A DNA stretch of 64,000 nucleotides from Bacteroidota bacterium (GTDB lineage: Bacteria > Bacteroidota > Bacteroidia > Chitinophagales > Saprospiraceae): assembly GCA_030147525.1 (NCBI GenBank), contig JASBVF010000005.1, forward strand, positions 62,001 through 126,000, written 5' to 3'. This document shows positions 33,605 through 41,317 of this stretch, in pieces (the first letter of the stretch is position 1; each line of letters starts with the position of its first letter). The notes under the pieces are model-generated. The model did not search any database. It saw only the letters and a program-made list of their open reading frames with translations, and had not been told where the DNA came from. Both the position numbers and the translations under genes were made by a program.

Positions 33605-35113
33605 ATGAAAATGCTGCAACAAGACTGGGCCGCCAAATGGGCGGTGTACAGCCCGGAAAAAACTGCCTTCCGGGAGGCCGAAACCGGGCGCAGCCTGACC
33701 TATGCCCGCCTGAACAGCCTGGGCAACCGGCTGGCGCATCACCTCGTTCGTTTAAATTTGAAAAAAGGCGACCGCATCGCCGTGCTCGCCGAGAATTGCC
33801 TGGAATACCTGGTGCTTTTTGCTGCTGCGCAAAAAACGGGCGTCATTCTCGTGCCGCTGAATTACCGGCTGACCGCAGCGGAAATCGACTACCTGCTGGA
33901 AAACTCGGAACCCGCCATGGCGCTGGCCGAAGAGAAATTCCGGGCGACACTGGAAACGGCCCCGGCTTACGGCCGCATTCCCCATCGATGGAGCCTCGAA
34001 GCGCTGAAGGATTTTTGTGAAAATACGGCTCATACGCCTGACGATGAAGTTTTTGAAAACACGCCGCTCGACGAAGACGACCCCGTTTTCATCCTCTACA
34101 CTTCCGGCACGACGGGCTTCCCGAAGGGGGCGCTTTACACCCACAAAATGCTGTTCTGGAACAGCATCAACACGGCCATGTCGCTGGTGGTCAACTCGGA
34201 CAGCCGCACCGTGAACTGCATGCCGCCCTTCCACACCGGCGGCTGGAACGTGCTGACGACGCCGTTCCTGCATCACGGGGGTTTTACCTGTCTGATAAAA
34301 AAATTTGACCCGGAAGCAGTGTTGGAACTGATTGAAAAAGAGCAGGTTACCGTTTTCATGGGCGTGCCGACCATGCTCAAAATGATGGCTGATTTGCCCG
34401 CCTTCGTCAGGGCAGATTTCAGCTGTTTGCACTACATCATCGTTGGGGGCGAGCCGATGCCGGTGCCTTTGATTGAAAAATGGCACGCACGGGGTGTGCC
34501 CATCCGCCAGGGCTACGGCATGACCGAGGTAGGCCCGAACCTGACCTCCCTGCACCAGGACGACGCCGTGCGGAAAGCAGGCTCCATCGGCCGGCCCAAT
34601 TTTTACGTAAACATCCGCATAGCGGACGGCGAAGGGAATACGCTGCCGCCCGGCCAGCCCGGCGAACTGCTGCTACAGGGGCCAATGGTGACGCCCGGCT
34701 ATTGGCGCAACCCGGAAGCGAGTGAAAAAGCCATCCGTGACGGCTGGTTCCGCACGGGCGACCAGGTCCGGCAGGACGGGGAGGGCTATCTCTACGTCGT
34801 GGACCGCATCAAAAACATGTTTATTTCAGGCGGGGAAAACGTCTATCCGGCGGAGGTGGAGCGGGTGCTGCTGGCGCACCCGTGTGTGACCGGCGCCGCC
34901 GTCATCGGGGTGCCGGATGAAAAATGGGGGGAATCAGGCCATGCCTTCGTGACCCTGAAACCAGGCAGCAAGACACCGTCAGAGGAGCTGCTGGACTTTT
35001 GCCGCTCCCGGCTGGCCAGGTTCAAAGTGCCAAAGCACGTGACTTTTCTGGAGGAGATTCCAAAGAATGATACGGGGAAGATTGATCGGAAGGGGTTGGC
35101 AGGATTTAAATAG
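33605..35113 (+). CDS. Acyl-CoA synthetase (AMP-forming)
   Basis: 502 residues, full length for the family. P-loop-like YTSGTTGFPKGA, GYGMTE, the hinge GWFRTGDQV and the C-terminal DRIKNMFISGGENVYP and PKNDTGKIDRK (catalytic Lys) are all present. It activates a fatty or other carboxylic acid to its CoA ester through an acyl-AMP. In the operon it likely feeds the upstream KAS III variant. Chain specificity cannot be read. It ends before the 21-bp repeat units and a terminator. Confidence 0.9.
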   Translation: MKMLQQDWAAKWAVYSPEKTAFREAETGRSLTYARLNSLGNRLAHHLVRLNLKKGDRIAVLAENCLEYLVLFAAAQKTGVILVPLNYRLTAAEIDYLLENSEPAMALAEEKFRATLETAPAYGRIPHRWSLEALKDFCENTAHTPDDEVFENTPLDEDDPVFILYTSGTTGFPKGALYTHKMLFWNSINTAMSLVVNSDSRTVNCMPPFHTGGWNVLTTPFLHHGGFTCLIKKFDPEAVLELIEKEQVTVFMGVPTMLKMMADLPAFVRADFSCLHYIIVGGEPMPVPLIEKWHARGVPIRQGYGMTEVGPNLTSLHQDDAVRKAGSIGRPNFYVNIRIADGEGNTLPPGQPGELLLQGPMVTPGYWRNPEASEKAIRDGWFRTGDQVRQDGEGYLYVVDRIKNMFISGGENVYPAEVERVLLAHPCVTGAAVIGVPDEKWGESGHAFVTLKPGSKTPSEELLDFCRSRLARFKVPKHVTFLEEIPKNDTGKIDRKGLAGFK

Positions 35114-35134
35114 AATGAAACAGCAAAGAAGTTG

Positions 35135-35205
35135 GATGCAGCTGTTGCGGGGTTCACGATAATCGTTGTGAAGTGCGATGCAGCTGTTGAGAGGTGCACG
35201 ATAAG
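35135..35205 (-). repeat. 21-bp repeat units, three copies
   Basis: Read on the minus strand: units ending AACAGCTGCATC(C/G) and AACGATTATCGTG alternate at 21-bp spacing, as in the array at 24396-24626, on the opposite strand. The conserved core ACCCCGCAAC is kept in one unit and decayed in two. Confidence 0.8.
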
Positions 35206-35239
35206 ACCAATAAGGTAGGATGGAAGTGATTTGAAAAAA

Positions 35240-35302
35240 AAAGAGGCTATGCCATTCGTTCAACTTGTTTAAAGCAGAACGAACAGCAAAGCCTCTTTTT
35301 TT
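35240..35302. terminator. Bidirectional terminator
   Basis: A-run then AGAGGCT paired with AGCCTCT and a T-run, with an inner GTTC/GAAC stem. Separates the acyl-CoA ligase from the convergent lipoprotein gene. Confidence 0.75.
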
Positions 35303-35321
35303 ATATCAGATGAGACAGGAA

Positions 35322-35732
35322 TTACCGCTTATCGCCGTCTTTCCCTATGTCATTAATTGTAGTTTGAATGTTGGCCTTGAACTGGCTCCATTCACTTTCG
35401 GCGGTGTTGCCGAGTTTTTCGAGATCCTGAGCAAGCTGATTCTTTTTAGCTTCCAGGTTGTCAATTTGCTTCTGCATGTCAGCTTTTGCGTCAGCGGATG
35501 CATCTTTCATGTCGTTGCGCAGGACTTCCAGGCGCTTATCGATATCGCTTTGAGCTTGCTGAATATCCTGTTTGAGCTGATTCTTTTCAGCTTCGAGGGC
35601 ATCGCCCATCGCATCGGCTGCTTCTTCCATTTTGTCTCCGGCCTTTTCGGCGTTTGGATTATCGCCGCAGGCGGTAAAGGTTAAAAGGCCCAACAGGGCA
35701 AGGGCAAACAGGCTAAAACTTAGTTTTTTCAT
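35322..35732 (-). CDS. Coiled-coil lipoprotein
   Basis: 136 residues from ATG 35732. Lipobox LLTFTAC near residue 22 after a short charged start, then almost entirely heptad-like helix (EAEKNQLKQDIQQAQSDIDK, QKQIDNLEAKKNQLAQDLEK). A lipid-anchored periplasmic coiled coil; similar small lipoproteins are common in Bacteroidota stress clusters. Its upstream region holds a GAAC-N16-CTTTTTA promoter, a weaker copy of the island motif, lying over the end of the holin-like gene. Function unknown. Confidence 0.78.
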   Translation of the reverse strand: MKKLSFSLFALALLGLLTFTACGDNPNAEKAGDKMEEAADAMGDALEAEKNQLKQDIQQAQSDIDKRLEVLRNDMKDASADAKADMQKQIDNLEAKKNQLAQDLEKLGNTAESEWSQFKANIQTTINDIGKDGDKR

Positions 35733-35771
35733 GGTTTGATTTTTTAATTTAATGATGTAATTGGTCTTTTT

Positions 35772-35800
35772 TAAAAAGGGCGAAGGGCCGGAATGTTCAA
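35772..35800 (-). promoter_or_regulatory. GAAC-N16-CTTTTTA (weak copy) for the lipoprotein
   Basis: Minus strand TTGAACAT, 16 bases between GAAC and CTTTTTA, one base off the CGTTTTA element; 40 bases upstream of the lipoprotein ATG. Confidence 0.45.
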
Positions 35801-36135
35801 TCATTGCCGGTTCCTCCATTGAAGAAATTAGCCAGTGCCAGAAAAAGAGACAGGAGGATGGCCCAGCCCAGTCCATCGACGTTGAATCCGTCGAGCAGCC
35901 AGTCGGCGATGAGTACCATGGCGCCATTGATGACCAGTAAAAACAGGCCCAGCGTCAGGATGGTGATGGGTAGCGTCAGCAGCGTGAGTACCGGGCGGAT
36001 GAAAAAATTCACCACGCCGATGACCAATGCTGCGATGACAGCTTCGCCGTAACCGGTCACCTGAATGCCGGTGAAAATGGAAGCGCAGGCGTAAATGATG
36101 AGTCCGCTGATGAGAAGGGAAATGAGGAAACGCAT
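35797..36135 (-). CDS. Phage holin 4-2-type membrane protein (DUF360)
   Basis: 112 residues with four hydrophobic helices. GYGEAVIAALVIGVVNFFIRPVL and LTLPITILTLGLFLLVINGAMV are the typical PF04020 pattern. Despite the name, chromosomal members are small inner-membrane proteins of unknown role, often near stress genes. Downstream partner is the lipoprotein at 35322. No phage genes are nearby. Confidence 0.85.
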   Translation of the reverse strand: MRFLISLLISGLIIYACASIFTGIQVTGYGEAVIAALVIGVVNFFIRPVLTLLTLPITILTLGLFLLVINGAMVLIADWLLDGFNVDGLGWAILLSLFLALANFFNGGTGND

Positions 36136-36208
36136 GTTTTAAGATTGTTTGGTTCAATTTTGAACGGATTACCGTTTGGCAGCATTCAATTTTGAACGGG
36201 TGAATTGG

Positions 36209-37330
36209 TTATTTTCTTTTAAAAAAATTGCGAAGCCGAAACCGCTCGTTGTCCCATCTTTTCTTAATCGTGTCATGATCTTCTGCAATTTCGTCGCTCA
36301 GCAGAAATCCTACGGGTTTCCAGGTGTCGAATTGCTTCAGGTATTCCTTCAGCAAGGCAGTGGCGGGCAGGGAAAGCACCATGCCGGCGATTCCCCAGAT
36401 CTTTGCGCCTACCAACAGGGCCACGATGGCAGCCAGTGGATTTACCTTGACGGTGGAGCCTACCACGTTGGGTGTGATGAGATTGCCTTCCAGCGCCTGC
36501 ACAGTAATAAACAAAATGACAACTGCCACAGGCTGCCAACTGTGGCTTGCAGTGGCCAGCGCATAAAGAAACGGCAACAGGCCGCCGAGAAAAGTACCCA
36601 CGTAGGGAATGATCGCCAGGGTTGCCGCAAGGAACCCCCAGAACATAGCATGCCGGATGCCAATGATGGCCAGCCCGGCGCTGTTCATAATGCCCATGAT
36701 GAGAATCACGAGCAGCAGGCCGTAGAGGTATTTCTGGATGACTTTCTGGATTTTCTTCATCAAGCCGGCGACTTTATCCCGGTTATTTTTTTCACTCTGA
36801 ACCAGGACGAAGTTTTTAAAAGCCGAACGGTACAGTAAAAACAGGAATATGTAGATCACCGTGAGGAAAAAACCGGTGAAGAACGTCGTGGAGCTACTGA
36901 CACCTACGCCCAGGAAGGACAAAGGCGCATCCATCAGTTTGGGAATTTGTTCCGAAATAAACTGGTCCGTTTGTGCCTCCGTGTACCCGAAAAGCTTTTG
37001 GGCCCATTCGTAGAGGGTTGTTGCGCCGGCGTTAAGTTTTTCCTTGATGGAAGGCATGTCTTTCACGACATTGACGAACTGCGTGGAGAAAAACATCGTC
37101 ACTCCAATCAACGGTAAGGAGGCGACGAGCATGGTGACGAGCACTGCGAGCATCCGCCATTTTATCCAGCGTTCCACAAAAGAGCAGACGGGTTTCAGCA
37201 TAAATGCAAACAAGGCGCCGAATGCAAGCGGCGCCAGGATAGTTTGCCCGATGATGAGCAGATACACTGCCAGGAAGATCAGTATGGTAAAATAGGTTAA
37301 ACGCTGAAGGCTGACGGTGTTCGTTTGCAT
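36209..37330 (-). CDS. AI-2E family transporter (PerM-like)
   Basis: 373 residues, eight predicted helices with the long middle soluble part of AI-2E/PerM proteins (SIKEKLNAGATTLYEWAQKL). The segment GPLNP-like VKVNPLAAIVALLVGAKIWGIAGMVLSLPATALLKEYL is the family signature. Some members export solutes or act as Na+(Li+)/H+ antiporters. Single gene on the minus strand; no island promoter found. Confidence 0.85.
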   Translation of the reverse strand: MQTNTVSLQRLTYFTILIFLAVYLLIIGQTILAPLAFGALFAFMLKPVCSFVERWIKWRMLAVLVTMLVASLPLIGVTMFFSTQFVNVVKDMPSIKEKLNAGATTLYEWAQKLFGYTEAQTDQFISEQIPKLMDAPLSFLGVGVSSSTTFFTGFFLTVIYIFLFLLYRSAFKNFVLVQSEKNNRDKVAGLMKKIQKVIQKYLYGLLLVILIMGIMNSAGLAIIGIRHAMFWGFLAATLAIIPYVGTFLGGLLPFLYALATASHSWQPVAVVILFITVQALEGNLITPNVVGSTVKVNPLAAIVALLVGAKIWGIAGMVLSLPATALLKEYLKQFDTWKPVGFLLSDEIAEDHDTIKKRWDNERFRLRNFFKRK

Positions 37331-37369
37331 GTTTTGTTTTTAAGGTTTGGCGGTGTCAAAGGCCGGTCG

Positions 37370-37708
37370 TCAGAGTTTTCCTGTGGCATTGGGCCGGTCG
37401 TGGATTTTTACTTTATCCATAAAAGTAATAAGCGGCATGTTAGCATAGGTACCATAAGAGGAAATAATCGTTCCCTTCGTTCCGTCCTTGCATTTTACGG
37501 CAAAAACAACGGACATATCGGAGGGGTTACTTTCTCCTTCAAACCGGTGATACTCAACGATGTTGAGGTCATCCGGGGTGTAGGTATTGCCGGATTCGAG
37601 GCATTTCAGTTTCTTATTTTCCAGTTTAAAACCATCGGTGAAACCCTTTCTCTGAAGTTGGGTAAGGGCTTCCGTCATGGTTCTGTATTTTGTAAATTTC
37701 ATAATCAT
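37370..37708 (-). CDS. Conserved small protein, unknown function
   Basis: 112 residues; start may also be the second ATG at 37702. It is of a short Bacteroidota family sometimes labelled by mistake as phosphoribosylpyrophosphate synthetase. Visible parts: MTEALTQLQRKGFTDGF near the N-terminus, IVEYHRFEGESNPSDMSVVFAVK and GTKGTIISSYGTYAN. No membrane part and no catalytic motif I can name. It lies among stress genes and is probably a cytoplasmic stress protein; this is inference. Confidence 0.7.
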   Translation of the reverse strand: MIMKFTKYRTMTEALTQLQRKGFTDGFKLENKKLKCLESGNTYTPDDLNIVEYHRFEGESNPSDMSVVFAVKCKDGTKGTIISSYGTYANMPLITFMDKVKIHDRPNATGKL

Positions 37709-37738
37709 TCACTTTTTAAAAATCTGCGGACAAATCGT

Positions 37739-38272
37739 TTACTCCTCTGTCCTGATTCTGTTTTTCAGGTATTGGAGCCAGATGAAGGTACTGACCATAC
37801 CGAAAACGAGCACTTCGAAAAAGATAGCGCCGCTGGTGATCAGGAAAGTACCGGGAGAATCGATGGCAAGGTTAAACTTGTTGAACGCCCACTCCGGCAT
37901 GACGAGGCTTACAAGGATGTTAATCACGATAAGTGTGGCGGCGCTGATGAGTGTCGCCAGCGCACCGAGCCGGATACCATTCGCAAAAAAAGTACCGTTG
38001 GTATTTTGTTGGCGATAGCGATGCAAACCCCAACCGAGTACACCTATCAGTATTAAATACTTTAAAAACTTGAGGCTGATGGAACTGTCCATTTCAAACA
38101 TTTGCAGGATGATGAGGTAGACGCCCATCAGCAGGCCTGCCGTCAGTCCGTACATTGTGGCGGCGGGGTAGATTTTGAATTGGTTTTGCCGGCCGGAGTC
38201 CTGCTTCATTTCGAGCTTTACCTTACGGCCTTTATTTTCTGTTGGAGCGGTTATTTCTTCTGATACTTTCAT
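37739..38272 (-). CDS. DUF4199 membrane protein
   Basis: 177 residues from ATG 38272. A charged N-terminal part (about 1-40), then four helices: YPAATMYGLTAGLLMGVYL, SLKFLKYLILIGVLGWGL, GALATLISAATLIVINIL and a last helix before the basic tail. The loop RYRQQNTNGTFFANGIRLG is characteristic of DUF4199. Inner-membrane protein of unknown role common in Bacteroidota. Confidence 0.8.
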   Translation of the reverse strand: MKVSEEITAPTENKGRKVKLEMKQDSGRQNQFKIYPAATMYGLTAGLLMGVYLIILQMFEMDSSISLKFLKYLILIGVLGWGLHRYRQQNTNGTFFANGIRLGALATLISAATLIVINILVSLVMPEWAFNKFNLAIDSPGTFLITSGAIFFEVLVFGMVSTFIWLQYLKNRIRTEE

Positions 38273-38401
38273 GTTGTTTCTGTTAAAATTTAAGGGGCGG
38301 ACCACTATAGGCCGCCCTTATTCCATTGGCAGATGGGGAGGCTTGGAGTTAAGGGAAGCGGCTACGCTGCATCAGTGAAGCCGCTATCATCGACGGAAAT
38401 C

Positions 38402-38890
38402 TTAGGCCATCGCCATTTCCGTTTTGCGGGAAGCCCAGGCATCGAGCATCCAGGACTTTTTCTCCAGTTCTGAGAGGAAACCGCCAACCATGTCGATGGT
38501 ACCTTCATCGCCTGCTTTGTCGGCAGCGCTGATGACGTCTCTCATACAACTGATCAATACTTTGTGATTATCGAGGATCGTCATAACCATTTTACGGTCA
38601 TTCGTTATCTGTCTTGCTTCCTCAACATTAGAAGTTTCGAGGTAATCAGTCAGCGTACTCACAGGGCGGCTGCGCAGGGTAAGAATCCGTTCGGCGATTT
38701 CATCAATTTTAATGCGGGCATCAGTGTAAAGTGCCTCGAATTGAGCATGCAGATCAAAGAAATTTTCACCCTCCACATTCCAGTGGAAGTTGCGCAGGTT
38801 TTGGTAATACACCTGATAGTCGGCGAGTAATTGGTTGAGGTTTCTGACAGTTTCAGTCAGGCTGTTTGGATTGAAACCGAGGTAATTCAT
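38402..38890 (-). CDS. dps: Dps-family DNA-binding ferritin
   Basis: 162 residues. The ferroxidase site residues are clear: NFHWNVEG (His), FFDLHAQFEALYTDARIKIDEIAERI (His, Asp, Glu). Dodecamers oxidise and store iron with peroxide and can coat DNA. The C-terminal tail is short. It follows Hsp20 by 52 bases without a promoter between, so it is probably read from the Hsp20 stress promoter. A hairpin follows downstream. Confidence 0.92.
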   Translation of the reverse strand: MNYLGFNPNSLTETVRNLNQLLADYQVYYQNLRNFHWNVEGENFFDLHAQFEALYTDARIKIDEIAERILTLRSRPVSTLTDYLETSNVEEARQITNDRKMVMTILDNHKVLISCMRDVISAADKAGDEGTIDMVGGFLSELEKKSWMLDAWASRKTEMAMA

Positions 38891-38942
38891 AATCGAGATT
38901 TAAATTTTAAGGTTAGAAAAAAATGGTTTGAAAGCTTTGGGA

Positions 38943-39383
38943 TCAACGGATTGGGATTTGCCTTTCGGCCTCGTTTTCTTCAGCAACCACCTGCCGGGGC
39001 AGATACACGTGAAGAATTCCGTTTTTATACGATGCACTGATATGCTCATCGTCTACATCCTTCGGCAGCGCAAAGCTGCGGGTGAAAGTGCTGTAGTAAA
39101 ACTCCCGGTGCAGATATCCGTCGTCGTCGCTTTCGTTCCGGGTATGTTTATTGGATGAAATGACCAAACGGCTGTCATCGACGATGATTTTAAAATCATT
39201 TTTATCGTGGCCGGGCACGGCGAGTTGTATTTCGTAATTGTCTTTTAGCTCTCTGGTGTTGACGGCTGGCGAGAAGTCATCGTTCATGCCGAGCAGACTG
39301 CGATACCGGTCGTCAAAAAAGCTGTCCAGGTTTCTATTGAAAGTTGATCGGGGGGCTATCCCTTTCCAATTTGTAATTTTCAT
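38943..39383 (-). CDS. Small heat-shock protein (Hsp20)
   Basis: 146 residues. Alpha-crystallin domain (about 40-135) with VNTRELKDNYEIQLAVPGHDKNDF-type strands and the conserved A-x-x-x-n-G-I-L motif as SYKNGILHVYLP near the end. ATP-independent holdase for unfolding proteins. Its start faces the divergent oxidase gene; between them stand two back-to-back GAAC-N16-CGTTTTA promoters. Confidence 0.92.
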   Translation of the reverse strand: MKITNWKGIAPRSTFNRNLDSFFDDRYRSLLGMNDDFSPAVNTRELKDNYEIQLAVPGHDKNDFKIIVDDSRLVISSNKHTRNESDDDGYLHREFYYSTFTRSFALPKDVDDEHISASYKNGILHVYLPRQVVAEENEAERQIPIR

Positions 39384-39426
39384 TGCGTAATTTTTTTTCG
39401 GTTAAAATTTTTGAAAGGTTCGTCAC

Positions 39427-39455
39427 TAAAACGAGCTTATTCCGGTCATGTTCAA
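39427..39455 (-). promoter_or_regulatory. TTGAACAT-N14-CGTTTTA promoter for hsp20-dps
   Basis: Minus strand: GAAC at 39450-39453, 16 bases, CGTTTTA at 39427-39433, 43 bases from the Hsp20 ATG. The two -35 elements of this divergent pair form the inverted repeat ATGTTCA/TGAACAT. Confidence 0.72.
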
Positions 39456-39464
39456 TCAGATTTA

Positions 39465-39493
39465 CTGAACATGAATACTTTGCTGCCGTTTTA
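39465..39493 (+). promoter_or_regulatory. CTGAACAT-N14-CGTTTTA promoter for the oxidase gene
   Basis: GAAC 39467-39470, 16 bases, CGTTTTA 39487-39493, 36 bases before the ATG at 39530. Confidence 0.72.
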
Positions 39494-39529
39494 GCCTGAA
39501 ATCCATTAAACGCTAAATATCAAATAGTT

Positions 39530-40018
39530 ATGAAAGGAAATAACATCATAGAAAAAATCAGAGCAATAGCCGGAGAAGTAAAAATTGCCATGATGACAAC
39601 CCTCAACGAGAACAACCGTATGCGCAGCAGACCCATGCAGGTAATGCAGGTGGACGACGATGCTGCGATGTGGTTTTTTACCGATGAGTTTGCCGGAAAA
39701 ACAGATGCACTCCGAACGGATAACCCCGTCGTACTGACCTTTGCCGACCGGGAAAAAGAACTGTATCTTTCTCTGACAGGCCGGGCTTATCTGGTGAAAG
39801 ATGAACAGAAGATTGCTTCAATCTGGAATCCGGTACTGACTACCTGGTTTCCCGGGAAGGAAAAAAACAGCCTGCTCATGATCAAGTTTGTGCCTGAAAA
39901 AGCAGAATATTGGTCAAAAGCACAGAGTATTTGGGAAAAAGTATTCTACGCAGGCCGGGCGATTGCTGCCGGGGACAGCTACAAGGGTGGGTTGCACGAT
40001 ACCGTGGAGCTTAACTGA
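39530..40018 (+). CDS. Pyridoxamine 5'-phosphate oxidase-like stress protein
   Basis: 162 residues of the split-barrel flavin family (general stress protein 26 type): MMTTLNENNRMRSRPMQV, MWFFTDEFAGKTDAL, VVLTFADREKELYLSLTGRA and WFPGKEKNSLLMIKF. Likely binds FMN or F420-like cofactor; in vivo substrate unknown. Convergent with the thioredoxin-like gene, only 13 bases apart. Controlled by its own island promoter. Confidence 0.87.
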   Translation: MKGNNIIEKIRAIAGEVKIAMMTTLNENNRMRSRPMQVMQVDDDAAMWFFTDEFAGKTDALRTDNPVVLTFADREKELYLSLTGRAYLVKDEQKIASIWNPVLTTWFPGKEKNSLLMIKFVPEKAEYWSKAQSIWEKVFYAGRAIAAGDSYKGGLHDTVELN

Positions 40019-40031
40019 GTTGAAAATTCAT

Positions 40032-40373
40032 TCAGAGCAGACGCTGAATGCGTTCCTCAATAACCCGTTTGGGTAAAATGCCGATAAAATGGTCGGCCAT
40101 TTCACCATTTTTAAAAAGCAGGACGGCAGGCACCTGCCGCAATCCGTATTGCCTGGTTGCAATGTTCGATTGCTCAACATCGATGCGGTAAAATTTAAAT
40201 TGAGTGGTGTACTTTTCGGATAGCTGCTCCATGATACTGTCGAGCAGCGTCCCTTCACCCAGCCACTCCGCTGTAAAAACCACGAGAAAAGGAGTTGTTT
40301 TTTGTTGAGTCGTTATTTGGCGTAGTTGTCGTGCCGAAATTGTCGGGTATCTAGTATTGTCTTTCACCTTCAT
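40032..40373 (-). CDS. Thioredoxin-fold protein without active-site cysteines
   Basis: 113 residues. The thioredoxin fold is clear: strand FLVVFTAEW, FYRIDVEQSNIATRQYGLRQVPAVLLFKNG with the cis-Pro. The redox site WCGPC is replaced by WLGEG (37-41); there is no cysteine in place. It cannot act as a dithiol reductase; a binding or chaperone role is likely. A GAAC-N16-ATTTTTA element (weak copy) lies about 80 bases upstream. Confidence 0.8.
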   Translation of the reverse strand: MKVKDNTRYPTISARQLRQITTQQKTTPFLVVFTAEWLGEGTLLDSIMEQLSEKYTTQFKFYRIDVEQSNIATRQYGLRQVPAVLLFKNGEMADHFIGILPKRVIEERIQRLL

Positions 40374-40453
40374 TATTTTAACTTTAGGAAAAGGTAAGTC
40401 AGAAGATTTTGAGCGGCATCTGGGATGCCGGATGAGTTGTTAATAATAATAAT

Positions 40454-40482
40454 AAAAATGGTAAACAGTCGGCATGTTCAAC
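40454..40482 (-). promoter_or_regulatory. TTGAACAT-N14-ATTTTTA (weak copy)
   Basis: Minus strand, 16 bases between GAAC (40477-40480) and ATTTTTA (40454-40460), two bases off CGTTTTA, in the leader of the thioredoxin-like gene. Confidence 0.42.
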
Positions 40483-40518
40483 AGAAGATTACTTTTTATG
40501 ATAGATAAAAAAGTTGGC

Positions 40519-40547
40519 GTGAACAAGGCCGGGCATGCTCCGTTTTA
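40519..40547 (+). promoter_or_regulatory. GTGAACAA-N14-CGTTTTA promoter upstream of 40794
   Basis: GAAC 40521-40524, 16 bases, CGTTTTA 40541-40547. The next sure gene starts at 40794, leaving a leader of about 240 bases; a 79-codon frame at 40474 overlaps this promoter and is not called. Confidence 0.62.
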
Positions 40548-40793
40548 CCGTCATACCTGGCTCCGGTCATCAAAACCTGATTACCATGAAAAGGTATTGC
40601 TTGGATATCTTAATTTCAATGCCCTGCCGGGCAACCTGATTCATTCTGCTGGTGTAGCGCTTATATTAACTATTTTAAGCTGCTTAAACAAATCTGAAAA
40701 TTTAGCCACATGAAACGAAGTTGAAGCAAAAAACAATTCAGTCTCACAAACCTGGTCACTGACCGAAAGCCCGATATTTTAACAACATACAAC

Positions 40794-41291
40794 ATGAACC
40801 CAAAACGCATCAAAACTTTGGAGGCGCTGCACGAGAAACGGATACATCTAAAGATCCGGATGGCCGCCACCCGCAAGGAACTTTTTCGAAGTGCAACAGA
40901 AACCACTTCGCTGAGCAGGCAGTTTTTATTTCAAAAAGTAGTGCCTCCGGCTGCTGCTGCCGGGCTTGGCATTGCTGCTACCCGGAAGTTTTTTGCCTCC
41001 TCCGGTAAAGACATCGCTGAACGGGAAGAGGATGCCGGGGGTGGTTCCGGCCATTGGTTTCTCCAACTGCTGCTGGCAGGGTTGCCTTTTCTCCAGCAAT
41101 ATTTAACGCAAATGCATGCGGAAAAAAAGGAAGCCGGACATCACCTCCGGCAGACCAGATATGCTTCCGTCGCAGAAGAAGAAGAAGAAACAGGCATAGA
41201 CTGGGTGGAAACACTGCTGCCCATCGGAATTTCCCTGCTTCGCAATTTTATCCAGTCAAAGCTGGAAGACGCTGCTCCGGAATTTGAATAA
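40794..41291 (+). CDS. Unknown protein, stress island
   Basis: 165 residues. N-terminal basic helix (MNPKRIKTLEALHEKRIHLKIRM), a middle part with Ala/Gly-rich short hydrophobic segment (VVPPAAAAGLGIAATR), a second hydrophobic stretch (WFLQLLLAGLPFLQQYL) and a third near the end (WVETLLPIGISLLRNFI). Possibly membrane-associated. No family recognised. It is followed after 26 bases by the YihY-type gene, so it is probably its operon partner. Confidence 0.68.
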   Translation: MNPKRIKTLEALHEKRIHLKIRMAATRKELFRSATETTSLSRQFLFQKVVPPAAAAGLGIAATRKFFASSGKDIAEREEDAGGGSGHWFLQLLLAGLPFLQQYLTQMHAEKKEAGHHLRQTRYASVAEEEEETGIDWVETLLPIGISLLRNFIQSKLEDAAPEFE

Positions 41292-41317
41292 GATATCGTA
41301 TTTCAATCTGTTTAAAC

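Noticed and set aside
35797-37330. Prophage remnant, because of holin-like names
   Set aside because: DUF360 and DUF1469 proteins are ordinary chromosomal membrane proteins; no phage structural, integrase or lysis genes are present.
40474-40713. 79-codon frame on the plus strand
   Set aside because: Contains the exact stress promoter at 40519-40547 and has no family; more likely leader sequence of 40794.
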